NCBI GenBank assembly: GCA_002790095.1 | Contig: PFUL01000194.1 | Span: forward strand, 1-64,000 | Source: Elusimicrobia bacterium CG_4_9_14_3_um_filter_62_55 | GTDB taxonomy: Bacteria; Elusimicrobiota; Elusimicrobia; UBA1565 | Reading direction: 5' to 3' | Length of the DNA stretch: 64,000 bases | In this document: positions 43,420 through 50,827 of the stretch, piece by piece | How positions within the stretch are numbered: the first letter of the stretch is position 1 | Layout: each line of letters starts with the position of its first letter | Notes under the pieces: model-generated | Databases searched by the model: none | Told to the model about the DNA's origin: nothing | What the model saw: the letters and a program-made list of their open reading frames with translations, nothing else | Translations under genes and position numbers: made by a program

Positions 43420-44486
43420 TCCTCTCCCGCCTCGTCGCCCGCCGTCTCGATGTCCCGATGCGGGAAGCGTTCACGATCGCCGGCGGCGCGCATACGCGCG
43501 TTCGCAACGTTCTCGTCGAAGCGCGGCTCTCCGACGGCACGCGCGGATGGGGAGAAGCCGCTCCGATGCCCGCGTTTAACGGCGAGACGCAGGGGGATGC
43601 TCTTTGCGCGATCCGCCTTGCTCAACCCCTGCTCGAGGGTATGCGCGCGGATCGCCCTCGCGCCTGGGGGAGCAAACTCGATCGAGGCGGCATCGGGGGC
43701 TCCAGCGCCAGGGCCGCGATTGAAATCGCCATCTTCGACGCCTGGGCGCGCGCCGCGAAAATCCCGTTGTTTCGCTTATTCGGCCCGGGAAGGGGCCCCG
43801 TCGTCTCGGACGTCACGATCCCGATCCAGTCCCCCGAAAGCGCCGGTCGGGCCGCCGCCCGCCTCTGGAAGCGCGGCATTCGAACCCTAAAAGTAAAAGT
43901 GGGAACCGACCCGGATGCCGACGCCGATCGCATGGCGGCCGTCGCCGCCGCCGCCCCTCGAGCGAGGCTGATCGCCGACGCCAACGCGGCCTACGATAAA
44001 GTCCAGGCTCTTCGATTCCTCCGCCTGCTTCGGGAACGCCGGGCGACCCCGGCGCTTTTCGAGCAGCCCTTAGGCGCCCGAGCGCTCAAAGGCATGCGCG
44101 CCGTGCAAAGCGAAGGAGGCGTCCCGGTCGCGGCCGACGAATCGGCGACGACCGCCCGCGACGTCGTTCGCGTCGCGCGCGCGGGAGCCGCGCGCGTCAT
44201 CAACATAAAACTCATGAAATCGGGCATTCTCGAAAGCCTCCACATGGCCCGGACGGCGAAAGCCTGCGGCCTCGACCTTATGATCGGCGGACTCGTGGAA
44301 AGCCGCCTCTCCATGACCGCCGCCGCCCATTTGGCCCGCGGGCTGGGAGGGTTTCGCTTCATCGATCTCGACACCCCGTTCTTTCTCGCGCGCGACCCGA
44401 TGACGGGAGGGCGGCTGAACCCGGATGGGGAATACCGGTTCGCCTCCGAGGACCGGGGCGTCGGCGTTCGTCCCCGCAGCGCTTGA
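43416..44486 (+). CDS. Dipeptide epimerase (enolase superfamily, L-Ala-D/L-Glu type)
   Basis: A 356-residue mandelate-racemase-like TIM barrel. Catalytic and metal residues visible: LKVKVG (KxK acid/base), DANAAYD, EQPLG, ADESA (three metal carboxylates) and INIKLMKSG (second lysine), with the C-terminal GGLVESRLS. This set is typical of L-Ala-D/L-Glu epimerase and related dipeptide epimerases that recycle murein peptides. Translation is coupled to the dipeptidase. Its stop TGA lies within the -35 box of the following tetR promoter. Confidence 0.88.
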   Translation: MILSRLVARRLDVPMREAFTIAGGAHTRVRNVLVEARLSDGTRGWGEAAPMPAFNGETQGDALCAIRLAQPLLEGMRADRPRAWGSKLDRGGIGGSSARAAIEIAIFDAWARAAKIPLFRLFGPGRGPVVSDVTIPIQSPESAGRAAARLWKRGIRTLKVKVGTDPDADADRMAAVAAAAPRARLIADANAAYDKVQALRFLRLLRERRATPALFEQPLGARALKGMRAVQSEGGVPVAADESATTARDVVRVARAGAARVINIKLMKSGILESLHMARTAKACGLDLMIGGLVESRLSMTAAAHLARGLGGFRFIDLDTPFFLARDPMTGGRLNPDGEYRFASEDRGVGVRPRSA

Positions 44487-44511
44487 CACGGGGACCCGGG
44501 CGTGCTATAAT
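44483..44511 (+). promoter_or_regulatory. Consensus sigma-70 promoter of the TetR gene
   Basis: TTGACA (44483-44488), 17-nt spacer, TATAAT (44506-44511), with TGC before the -10. It is the only promoter in the window that matches both consensus hexamers perfectly, and it needs a repressor to be kept quiet. Confidence 0.88.
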
Positions 44512-44530
44512 TAACTTACTGGTAAGTTAA
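44511..44530. promoter_or_regulatory. Palindromic operator for the TetR repressor
   Basis: TTAACTTAC and GTAAGTTAA (9-nt perfect arms, 2-nt centre) begin at the last base of the -10 box and end one base before the ATG at 44532. Position and symmetry are those of a TetR autorepression site. Confidence 0.85.
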
Positions 44531-44531
44531 T

Positions 44532-45164
44532 ATGGCACGCCCCCCCGATCCCCGCATCCGCAGCCGCATCCTCGAAGAGGCCGAGCATTTGATGCACCTG
44601 CGCGGCTTCAACAATACCACGCTCGACGAGATCGCCGGGGCCTGTTCGATGACCAAGGCGAACCTCTTTCACCATTTCAATTCCAAGGAGGAGCTCGGAC
44701 TGGCGGTGCTCGACTACAAGATGGAAGCCTATCGCTGCGCCTGCCTCACGCCTCTTTCCCGCTGCGAAGATCCGATCGGCGCCGTTCGCAAACTCTTTTC
44801 CGACGCGGCCTGTTTTTTTCGGGGAAACGGCTGCAAAGCGGGGTGCTTCGTCGGCAACATCGCTCTCGAAATGAGCGACTGCAACGAACGCTTCCGCGTG
44901 AAAGCCGAGTCCTTTTTCGAAGAGTGGGCCTTTGGGCTTGAAACCGCTCTTAAACGCGCGCGCGCAGCGGGACGATTCACCCCGGCGCTGAAGCCGAAAT
45001 CGGTCTCCGAGGCCGTACTGGCCCTTTACGAAGGCGCGATGATGCTCGCGCGAACCCGCCGCGACCCGGCCGTCTTCACCCGGGTCGGCCGTGAAGCGGT
45101 CCGCCTGCTTGAATGCCGACTTTTTCCACACCGCACTAAGGAGGTATCGCACAATGGGTCCTAA
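44532..45164 (+). CDS. TetR/AcrR family transcriptional repressor
   Basis: A 210-residue regulator. The HTH is at about 10-55 (ILEEAEHLMHLRGFNNTTLDEIAGACSMTKANLFHHFNSKEEL, typical first 47 residues). The ligand domain has CKAGCFVGNIALEMSD, a pattern common in one TetR subgroup, and is unusually cysteine-rich for the window. It follows a perfect promoter with an overlapping palindromic operator, so it should be autoregulated; the leader is only about 14 nt. Its last codons contain the strong ribosome-binding site of a nine-codon ORF, and TlpA-like and DsbA-like genes follow, so the regulon probably concerns thiol or electrophile stress (inference). Confidence 0.92.
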   Translation: MARPPDPRIRSRILEEAEHLMHLRGFNNTTLDEIAGACSMTKANLFHHFNSKEELGLAVLDYKMEAYRCACLTPLSRCEDPIGAVRKLFSDAACFFRGNGCKAGCFVGNIALEMSDCNERFRVKAESFFEEWAFGLETALKRARAAGRFTPALKPKSVSEAVLALYEGAMMLARTRRDPAVFTRVGREAVRLLECRLFPHRTKEVSHNGS

Positions 45165-45183
45165 GACGCCTTGCGGCTGCTAA
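45154..45183 (+). CDS. Nine-codon ORF MGPKTPCGC with a perfect Shine-Dalgarno
   Basis: The ATG at 45154 lies 8 nt after AAGGAGGT (45138-45145), one of the two complete anti-16S matches noted here and the best spaced. The frame reads MGPKTPCGC and stops at 45183; it overlaps the tetR stop. The Cys-Gly-Cys end could bind a metal or be a substrate for thiol chemistry, or the ORF could be a leader peptide sensing cysteine or glycine supply. A 13-bp hairpin follows 16 nt later. It is too short to prove by composition; the ribosome-binding site is the main evidence. Confidence 0.55.
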   Translation: MGPKTPCGC

Positions 45184-45198
45184 GCCGCCCGACCGACG

Positions 45199-45228
45199 CG
45201 GGGAGCCGTTCTCCGGAACGGCTCCCCG
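45199..45228 (+). terminator. Strong hairpin between the mini-ORF and the TlpA-like gene
   Basis: Arms of 13 bp (CGGGGAGCCGTTC and its complement) around TCCG. There is no T-run after it, so it may be a weak terminator, an mRNA stabiliser or an attenuator downstream of the nine-codon ORF. Confidence 0.6.
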
Positions 45229-45253
45229 GTCAATCCCCATTGCGCGCATTGCC

Positions 45254-45781
45254 ATGAAATCCCCTCAAATCCCGTTGGCCGCTCCGCTCGCCGGGGTCGT
45301 CGGAGTCGCCGCCGTTTTCTTTTTCTTCTCCCCTTCCGCGACGAGCGGACCTAAAACCGGAGCCCTTGCCCCGGACTTCACGCTGACTGATTTGGGCGGG
45401 CGCACCACCACGCTTTCGCAGCACAAAGGGCGAGTCGTTTTGCTCGACTTTTGGGCGACCTGGTGCACTTCCTGCGAACGCGAAGTCCCCGAGCTTAAAT
45501 CGCTCTACGAGGAATTTCCGCGCGACCGCTTCGAACTCCTGGCCGTGGCTTGCGACGAGGGCGGGCCCGAATTGGTCGCCAATTTCGCGGCAAAATATCA
45601 GTTGCCCTACCCCGTCCTCTTCGGTGACGAGGCCGTCCAACGGGGCTACCGCATTTTCGGATTGCCCACGAAATACCTGATCGACGCGCAGGGCCTTGTT
45701 TTTAGAAAATATCTTGCGAATACGACGCGCGAGGAAATCGCCGCGGACATTCGAAGCCTATTGGAAAGGAGCTCTTCATGA
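45254..45781 (+). CDS. TlpA-like membrane-anchored thioredoxin
   Basis: 175 residues. One N-terminal hydrophobic anchor (about 8-27, PLAGVVGVAAVFFFF) and a periplasmic redoxin domain: APDFTLTDLGGRTTTLSQHKGR, then the active site WATWCTSCEREVP (Cys71, Cys74) and the cis-proline region GLPTKYLID. Such proteins reduce disulfides in the periplasm, often for cytochrome c maturation, and cytochrome c genes exist in this genome. The spacer to the upstream ORF is 70 nt and contains a hairpin. The stop overlaps the following DsbA-like start by ATGA, making a thiol-redox pair. Confidence 0.88.
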   Translation: MKSPQIPLAAPLAGVVGVAAVFFFFSPSATSGPKTGALAPDFTLTDLGGRTTTLSQHKGRVVLLDFWATWCTSCEREVPELKSLYEEFPRDRFELLAVACDEGGPELVANFAAKYQLPYPVLFGDEAVQRGYRIFGLPTKYLIDAQGLVFRKYLANTTREEIAADIRSLLERSSS

Positions 45782-46782
45782 ATCGCCGCCTCGCCGTCGC
45801 GCTCGTCTCGCTTGCCGCCGCTTTTCTCACGACGGAAGCGACCCCCGCGCGGGCGTCCTCCCCGACCCCCGACGCGATCGTACGGCACGTTCGCAAGGCG
45901 TTCAGTCTTTCCCCTCTATGGGAGGTCAAGGTCTCCAATCTCAAACCGGCCGCCATGCCGGGTTTTTTGGCGGGGACGCTGACGATCCAAGCCCCGCAGG
46001 GCAGCCAGGCCCAACCCCTGCTCGCCTCCGCGGACGGCAAGTGGTACTTCGTCGGGGCCGCCTACGCGCTGGAACCCTCTCCGATCTCCGGTTTTAAGAC
46101 GTTGAAAGCCAATACCGATTCCCCGCCGCCGCCCGATTTAAGCGTCTCCAGCGACGGCCGCTTCGCGATCCTAGGCACGCCGCAGAATCTCGACATCGAC
46201 CCGGATGCCGACCGGGTCTCCAAAATGAAGCTCACCGGCGTTCCCTTCGCCGGCCCCGCCGACGCCCCATTGACCTTGGTCGAATACTCCGACATGCAGT
46301 GCCCGCACTGCAAACGCGCGCACGACATCCTTAAAGAGAATCTCGGCGCCTACAAAGGGAAAGTGCGGCGCATTTTCAAAAACTATCCGCTCACAAATCT
46401 CCATCCTTGGGCCTACCGCGCGGCGCTTGGACTTGCGTGCGCCGGAAAGCTATCCCCCGCTTCGGTCCCTGCCTTCGAATCCGGAGTGTTCGACCGCCAA
46501 GAGGACATCAGCGCCGCGACCGCGAATAAGCCGCCCACCATCGTCGCCGCGGAAGCCGACAAGGCCCTCAAGGCCATCGCCGCCAAGACCGGCCTCGCCG
46601 CGGAGAAATTCGCCCGCTGCCTGGAGGGCCCCGAAGCGAAAAGTCTCGTTGAAGCCGATATCGCCGAGGGAGACCGCGTCGGCGTCAGCGGAACCCCCTC
46701 GATCTTCATCAACGGCCGCAAAACGCGGGGCTACGAGTGGCCCGAGGTTAAGGCGGTGCTTGACGCGATGTCGCTCCGCTAA
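45778..46782 (+). CDS. Exported DsbA-family thiol oxidoreductase with extra N-terminal domain
   Basis: 334 residues. Signal peptide MNRRLAVALVSLAAAFLTTEATPARA. Residues 28-150 form a beta-rich domain (FSLSPLWEVKVSNLKPAAMPG, WYFVGAAY) resembling DsbC-type dimerisation regions only in general plan. The thioredoxin-fold domain has the active site YSDMQCPHCKRAH (Cys175, Cys178) and the cis-proline in VSGTPSIFINGR. The same two-domain plan is found in the lipoprotein gene at 59925-60815. It is translated together with the TlpA-like gene (ATGA overlap), so the two may form an oxidant/reductant or isomerase pair. Confidence 0.87.
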   Translation: MNRRLAVALVSLAAAFLTTEATPARASSPTPDAIVRHVRKAFSLSPLWEVKVSNLKPAAMPGFLAGTLTIQAPQGSQAQPLLASADGKWYFVGAAYALEPSPISGFKTLKANTDSPPPPDLSVSSDGRFAILGTPQNLDIDPDADRVSKMKLTGVPFAGPADAPLTLVEYSDMQCPHCKRAHDILKENLGAYKGKVRRIFKNYPLTNLHPWAYRAALGLACAGKLSPASVPAFESGVFDRQEDISAATANKPPTIVAAEADKALKAIAAKTGLAAEKFARCLEGPEAKSLVEADIAEGDRVGVSGTPSIFINGRKTRGYEWPEVKAVLDAMSLR

Positions 46783-46792
46783 ACAGAAAGGA

Positions 46793-46822
46793 TTGACACA
46801 GTCCCGGTCGGGGTGCTACTAT
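46793..46822 (+). promoter_or_regulatory. Promoter of the Fur-family gene
   Basis: TTGACA (46793-46798), 18-nt spacer, TACTAT (46817-46822), with TGC before the -10. The operator begins at the penultimate base of the -10, so binding would block transcription. Confidence 0.75.
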
Positions 46823-46839
46823 TGAAACACGGTTTCAAT
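46821..46839. promoter_or_regulatory. Fur-family operator, first copy
   Basis: ATTGAAAC and GTTTCAAT, perfect 8-nt arms around ACG, overlapping the -10 box and ending 4 nt before the ATG of the Fur-family gene. A second copy of the core (TGAAAC-N3-GTTTCA) lies at 47357-47371. Confidence 0.8.
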
Positions 46840-46843
46840 AAAA

Positions 46844-47338
46844 ATGCCTCGACCGATCCCTCAAACCCAACACGCGAAGCCCGCGGGCGATCCCGGCGGA
46901 TACGCCGATCGCGTCCGCCGAGTCTTCTCCGATCATCTGGCCTCTCACGGACTGCGCCTGACCGCGCAACGCACCGCGATCGTCGATCATCTGCTGCGCA
47001 GCGGCCGACATGAAAGCCTTGAGGAAGTCTACGCGGCCGTCAAACGCAGCGGAATCGGCCGGGCGACGGTGTTCCGGACGCTTCGCATGCTCGAGGAGTG
47101 CTCGTTGGTCAGTGCGATCGCCGACCCGAAAGGAACGAAGCGCTTCGAACTCGATCTCGAGCGGCCTCACCACGATCATTTAATCTGCGTCCGATGCGGC
47201 CGCATCCAAGAGGTGCATTGGCCCAAGCTCGAAAAGATCCAACAGACGGTATGCCGGGAAATGGAGTTTACCCCGCAATGGCATCGGCACGAGATTTTCG
47301 GACTTTGCGCGGCGTGCGAGGAAGGGAAGCCGCGATGA
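46844..47338 (+). CDS. Fur-family metal/peroxide-responsive regulator
   Basis: A 164-residue Fur-superfamily repressor. The winged HTH is at about 25-95 (RLTAQRTAIVDHLLRSGRHESLEEVYAAVK, GRATVFRTLRMLEECSLV). The regulatory domain has HHDHLICVRCGRIQEVHWP and CAACEEGK, giving the His-rich metal site and two CxxC pairs for a structural zinc. Fur, PerR and Zur cannot be told apart on this evidence. A palindrome overlaps its own promoter, so it is autoregulated, and a second core palindrome lies in the start of the next gene. It overlaps ApbE by ATGA and leads the flavin operon. Confidence 0.92.
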   Translation: MPRPIPQTQHAKPAGDPGGYADRVRRVFSDHLASHGLRLTAQRTAIVDHLLRSGRHESLEEVYAAVKRSGIGRATVFRTLRMLEECSLVSAIADPKGTKRFELDLERPHHDHLICVRCGRIQEVHWPKLEKIQQTVCREMEFTPQWHRHEIFGLCAACEEGKPR

Positions 47339-48282
47339 TTTTTTTTGGCCGGGTGTTGAAACTAGGTTTCATTAACATCCCAATCGCGCTGCTTGCCGCG
47401 CTCGTTTTGCTCGCCGCGCCGCCCCACGCGGAGCGCTCCCGTCTCCTGATGGGAACCTTGCTCATCATCGAAGCACCGGGCGCTGACCGGGCGTCCGTCG
47501 ACCGGGCGTTTGAAACGGTCGCCGAGATCGAGTCCTGGATGAGCAACTACAAACCCGAGAGCGAGTTGTCGCTCTTGAACGCCCGTGCCGGCCTCGGTCC
47601 GGTTCCGGTTTCCCAAGCGCTCTGGGACGCCCTCATCGCCGCACGACGCGCTTGGAAGGATTCCGCCGGCGCGTTCGACCCCACGTTCTCTTCCCCCGGA
47701 GAGGCCCGCGGATTCGGAAAGGTCGCGTTTTTCCCCCGAAAACGCAGCGTTGCGCTGCCCGAAGGCGCGCGCCTGGATCTCGGCGGGATCGGAAAGGGCT
47801 GGGCGCTCGACCGAGCCGCCGAGCGGCTTCGGCGCGACGGCGTCGAAGCCGCCCGTCTCGACTTCGGCGGACAGATTCTCGTTTTTTCGCCTCCCTCAGG
47901 GCGAATCATCAGGCTCGTGGAGATCGTCGATCCGGCGTGCCGACGGATGCCGGTCTCCACGGGCCGCAGTTTTCAATGCGCGAGCGCCGCTTCGCTGCGG
48001 CTGCAGGGCGGGTCGGTCGCCACTTCAAGCAACGCCGAACGGCCCGGCCACATCGTCGACCCCCTCTCGGGAAACTCCATGGCTGACTCCCGCCGCAGCC
48101 TCACCGTCGCCGCGCCGACCGCAACCGAGGCCGACGCGTGGTCCACCGCCCTTTTCATCGCGGGTCCCGAAAAACTCCCCGCGCACCGAGGAATTTGCGC
48201 GCTCGAAACCGGGCGCGATGTCGTTCGCTGGCACGGCGATTGCGACGAATATCGACACCCAGGAGAACCCAAAAAATTATGA
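47335..48282 (+). CDS. apbE: FAD:protein FMN transferase (ApbE)
   Basis: About 315 residues. Export signal: LGFINIPIALLAALVLLAAPPHA. Conserved blocks: MGTLLIIEAPG, LDLGGIGKGWALDRAA (flavin site), and GHIVDPLSGNSMAD with the metal-binding context near ATEADAWSTALF. The enzyme attaches FMN to a threonine of exported FMN-binding proteins; the gene two places downstream encodes such a protein with the TGATLTS target motif. The start ATG 47335 overlaps the fur stop (ATGA); GTG 47353 is a second option that would give a more compact signal peptide and would put the second Fur-type box right over the start. Confidence 0.9.
   Translation: MIFFGRVLKLGFINIPIALLAALVLLAAPPHAERSRLLMGTLLIIEAPGADRASVDRAFETVAEIESWMSNYKPESELSLLNARAGLGPVPVSQALWDALIAARRAWKDSAGAFDPTFSSPGEARGFGKVAFFPRKRSVALPEGARLDLGGIGKGWALDRAAERLRRDGVEAARLDFGGQILVFSPPSGRIIRLVEIVDPACRRMPVSTGRSFQCASAASLRLQGGSVATSSNAERPGHIVDPLSGNSMADSRRSLTVAAPTATEADAWSTALFIAGPEKLPAHRGICALETGRDVVRWHGDCDEYRHPGEPKKL
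47357..47371. promoter_or_regulatory. Fur-family operator core, second copy
   Basis: TGAAAC-TAG-GTTTCA, the same half-sites and 3-nt spacing as the operator at 46821-46839. It lies within the first codons of apbE; no promoter is obvious just upstream, so it may act as a roadblock or mark an internal start. Confidence 0.65.
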
Positions 48283-49565
48283 CACGCAACATCACGCTGT
48301 TGGCGACGCTGCTCGCCGCCGGCCTCGCCTCAACGGCAAGCGCCGCGGACATCGAAACGCTGGAACGGAAGGTGGAAATTCTGACCGAGGAAGTCCAGCG
48401 CCTCAAGCTCGGCTCGGACACCGAACCGGAAACGCTGCAGGGGAAATTCGGGTTTGCGCCCGCGGCTGCCAAGGTTTATCAGAAAGGCGCGAAGAAGGTC
48501 TCCGTCGGAGGTTACGGGGAAATGGTGTATAAGAACTTTGAGCCCAAGAAGCAAAACGGCTCCGGCGCGGGAACGCGCGACCGGCTGGACTTCCTCCGCG
48601 CGGTGCTCTACGTCGGCTACAAGTTCAACGACTGGATCACCTTCAACTCGGAGATCGAATTCGAGCACGCCACCGAGGGCAAACGCGGAGAGGTCGGCGT
48701 CGAGGTGGCGCAACTGGACTTCACCCCTTGGGGCGAGGTGCTCGGATTGCGCGCCGGTCTGATGCTCACGCCGATGGGCTTAATCAACGAGGTGCACGAA
48801 CCCACGACCTTCCACGGCGTCGAGCGACCGGGCACGGAGTCGAACATCATCCCCTCCACCTGGCGCGAAAACGGCGTTGGGCTGTTCGGCCGCTACAAGT
48901 GGTTCGAGTACCGCTCCTACCTGATGAACGGCTTGCAGGCCGTCAAGGACGGCGGAGCGAGCCCCGCGGTGACGGGCTTCAGCGCGACCGGCGGACTGCG
49001 CAACGGCCGCCAGAAAGGCTCGAACGCCTACGCCGAGGATTTTGCGTGGGTCAGCCGGGTAGATGTCAGTCCGATCGACGACGCCGTCTTCGGCGCGTCT
49101 TTCTATATCGGCGAGGCGGACCAGAGCGCATTGGCCGCCCCGTCGATCCCCGTGACGCTCTGGGACCTGCATTTCAAGGGGCAATACGCGGGCGCCGAAC
49201 TGCGCGCGCTGTACACCGAAGGCAGGATCGGAAACGCCGACGAGCTCAGCGCGCTGCAAGGCGCGACCATCGGCTCCAAACTCTTCGGCGGCTACCTGGA
49301 AGCGGCCTACGATGTCGGTCGCTTCATTCCGGCCGATCGGAAGCACTATTTGGCGCCGTTTATCCGCTACGAGCGCTACGACACCCAGGCGAAAACCCCG
49401 AAGGGCTTCGCGGGCAGCGCCGCCACGAGCCGCCTCGAGTATACCGTGGGTCTGACCTACAAACCAATCCCGCAGGTGGCGGTCAAATTCGACCACATGT
49501 TCAACCGCAATCAGGGGAATACCGGTGTCGGACAAACGAACCTCGGCGTGGGATACATCTTCTAG
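48279..49565 (+). CDS. Outer-membrane porin with N-terminal coiled coil
   Basis: 428 residues. Signal peptide ITLLATLLAAGLASTASA. A short coiled coil follows (IETLERKVEILTEEVQRLKL), as in trimeric porins of the OprP/OprO and related groups. The body is strand-rich (VGGYGEMVYKNF, YVGYKFNDWITFNSEIEFEHA, EVGVEVAQLDF) and ends GVGYIF, a barrel terminus. Conserved stretches such as TFHGVERPGTESNIIPSTWRENGVG resemble a porin family often found with metal or redox operons. The start overlaps apbE by ATGA, with AGGAGAA upstream. It may pass an ion or electron acceptor for the flavoprotein. Confidence 0.85.
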   Translation: MTRNITLLATLLAAGLASTASAADIETLERKVEILTEEVQRLKLGSDTEPETLQGKFGFAPAAAKVYQKGAKKVSVGGYGEMVYKNFEPKKQNGSGAGTRDRLDFLRAVLYVGYKFNDWITFNSEIEFEHATEGKRGEVGVEVAQLDFTPWGEVLGLRAGLMLTPMGLINEVHEPTTFHGVERPGTESNIIPSTWRENGVGLFGRYKWFEYRSYLMNGLQAVKDGGASPAVTGFSATGGLRNGRQKGSNAYAEDFAWVSRVDVSPIDDAVFGASFYIGEADQSALAAPSIPVTLWDLHFKGQYAGAELRALYTEGRIGNADELSALQGATIGSKLFGGYLEAAYDVGRFIPADRKHYLAPFIRYERYDTQAKTPKGFAGSAATSRLEYTVGLTYKPIPQVAVKFDHMFNRNQGNTGVGQTNLGVGYIF

Positions 49566-50123
49566 ATGATCCGCTTCAGCCGAATCCTGGCGATGTCGGT
49601 TCTCGTCTTGTCGGCGACCTCCGGACAAGGCCAGGCCCGCCTCCTTCTTTCACGGAAGGAGGCGTTAGGCCTGGCCTTTCCGGCGGACGCCGTCGTCGAG
49701 AAGAAAAACGCGTTTCTTTCCAAAGAGGATCTCACGGCCGTACAACGCGAGGCGCGCGCGCCCGTCGACTCCCGCCTGTGGACCTACTTCGTCGCCGAAA
49801 GCAGCGGCCGCGTCGTCGGCTACGCCTATTTCGACCGCGTCGTGATCCGCACGATGCCCGCGACGGTCATGGCCGCGATTTCTCCGGAAGGCTCCCTTCG
49901 CTTTCTGGAAGTGCTATCCTTCGACGAGCCGGAGGATTATCTGCCGCTGAAGCGCTGGTTGAAGCTGTTCGAGGGGAAAGCGGATCCGCAGCGGGTCCGA
50001 GTGGGCGACGCGATCCGAAACGTAACGGGCGCCACGCTGACCTCCCACGCCTTAACCGACGCCGCGCGGCGCTTGCTCGGGCTGCACCGAACTTTACACC
50101 CGACCAGCGACAACGAACGATGA
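49566..50123 (+). CDS. Exported FMN-binding-domain protein (ApbE target)
   Basis: 185 residues. Signal peptide MIRFSRILAMSVLVLSATSGQGQA. The FMN_bind domain (about 70-175) includes YFVAESSGRVVGYAYFDRVVIRTMPATVMAAISPEGSL-type strands (quoted only to show the pattern GRVVGYAYF) and the flavinylation motif VTGATLTSHAL near residue 160, whose first Thr after GA is the expected FMN attachment site. ApbE two genes upstream should supply the modification. It starts right after the porin stop and overlaps the next gene by ATGA, so all are in one operon. Confidence 0.9.
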   Translation: MIRFSRILAMSVLVLSATSGQGQARLLLSRKEALGLAFPADAVVEKKNAFLSKEDLTAVQREARAPVDSRLWTYFVAESSGRVVGYAYFDRVVIRTMPATVMAAISPEGSLRFLEVLSFDEPEDYLPLKRWLKLFEGKADPQRVRVGDAIRNVTGATLTSHALTDAARRLLGLHRTLHPTSDNER

Positions 50124-50626
50124 AATACATGGAACAAGGCGGCTTCCAGCACAAGCCGTTCATGCGCTTAACCCTGCTGTGGACGCTCGTCTTCTTGACC
50201 GGCCTCTGGATCACGAATTTCGCGATGTACTTCTCGCGCATGGGCTTGGACCCGGCGAGCGTCGTCTCCTATTACTGCGGCTCGGAGGCGGAGTTTCGCG
50301 CGCCGCGCAGCATGGCGTCGATGCTGGAGGTAAGCCACGTCCATTTGCCGATCATGGGCATAGTCGTGCTGATGCTGACCCATCTGCTGATCTTCGCGCC
50401 GTTTAAGGACAAGACCAAGTTTTCGTTTATCTGCACGGCCTTCCTCGCGGCCTTGCTCAACGAGGGCGGGGGCTGGCTGGTGCGCTTCGTCGATCCTGGC
50501 TTCGCGGTCGTAAAGGTCGCGGCCTTCCTCGTCTTTCAGGCGACGCTCGCCTTTCTACTGGGCGCGCTGGGAATCTTCCTGCTTAACGGGATGAAGGAAC
50601 AGCGCAAGCGTAAAAAAACCGGTTAA
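50120..50626 (+). CDS. Four-helix membrane protein with paired histidines, electron-transfer partner candidate
   Basis: 168 residues with four predicted helices (about 16-36, 72-93, 101-121, 129-156). His73, His75 and His88 lie in or near helix 2 ([20 protein letters not shown]), which could bind b-type heme. I do not recognise the family. Its overlap with the FMN-binding protein gene suggests it links the quinone pool or another membrane donor to the exported flavin. The basic tail (KEQRKRKK) is cytosolic by the positive-inside rule. Confidence 0.7.
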   Translation: MKYMEQGGFQHKPFMRLTLLWTLVFLTGLWITNFAMYFSRMGLDPASVVSYYCGSEAEFRAPRSMASMLEVSHVHLPIMGIVVLMLTHLLIFAPFKDKTKFSFICTAFLAALLNEGGGWLVRFVDPGFAVVKVAAFLVFQATLAFLLGALGIFLLNGMKEQRKRKKTG

Positions 50627-50647
50627 TAGGCTTCGGGGACCGGGAGG

Positions 50648-50794
50648 AATGCGGGCGGCGGGGTAGGCCATAAGAATAGGGGAATGCGTGGCGATAAGAA
50701 ATTGGGAATCGTCGTCAACGAGATCGTGGATCCTGCGCAGAAGGGCAAGCTGGCGCGACGGGCCGCGTAACGCATCGCCGCCGTCCGGCACAAA
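50648..50794 (-). pseudogene. Remnant of an AAA-type ATPase C-terminus
   Basis: Read on the minus strand, this gene-free stretch encodes [16 protein letters not shown] followed by [20 protein letters not shown]. The [11 protein letters not shown] block is the conserved end of AAA_21-type predicted ATPases (after the Walker B region). Nothing upstream in frame has a Walker A or B; the segment ends in unrelated sequence. I take it as a decayed fragment, not a live gene. The rest of the 50627-50827 gap shows no other feature apart from the ribosome-binding site of DUF427. Confidence 0.55.
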
Positions 50795-50827
50795 CATATA
50801 GAATGGCGCGTCCCAGGGAGTGATAAA

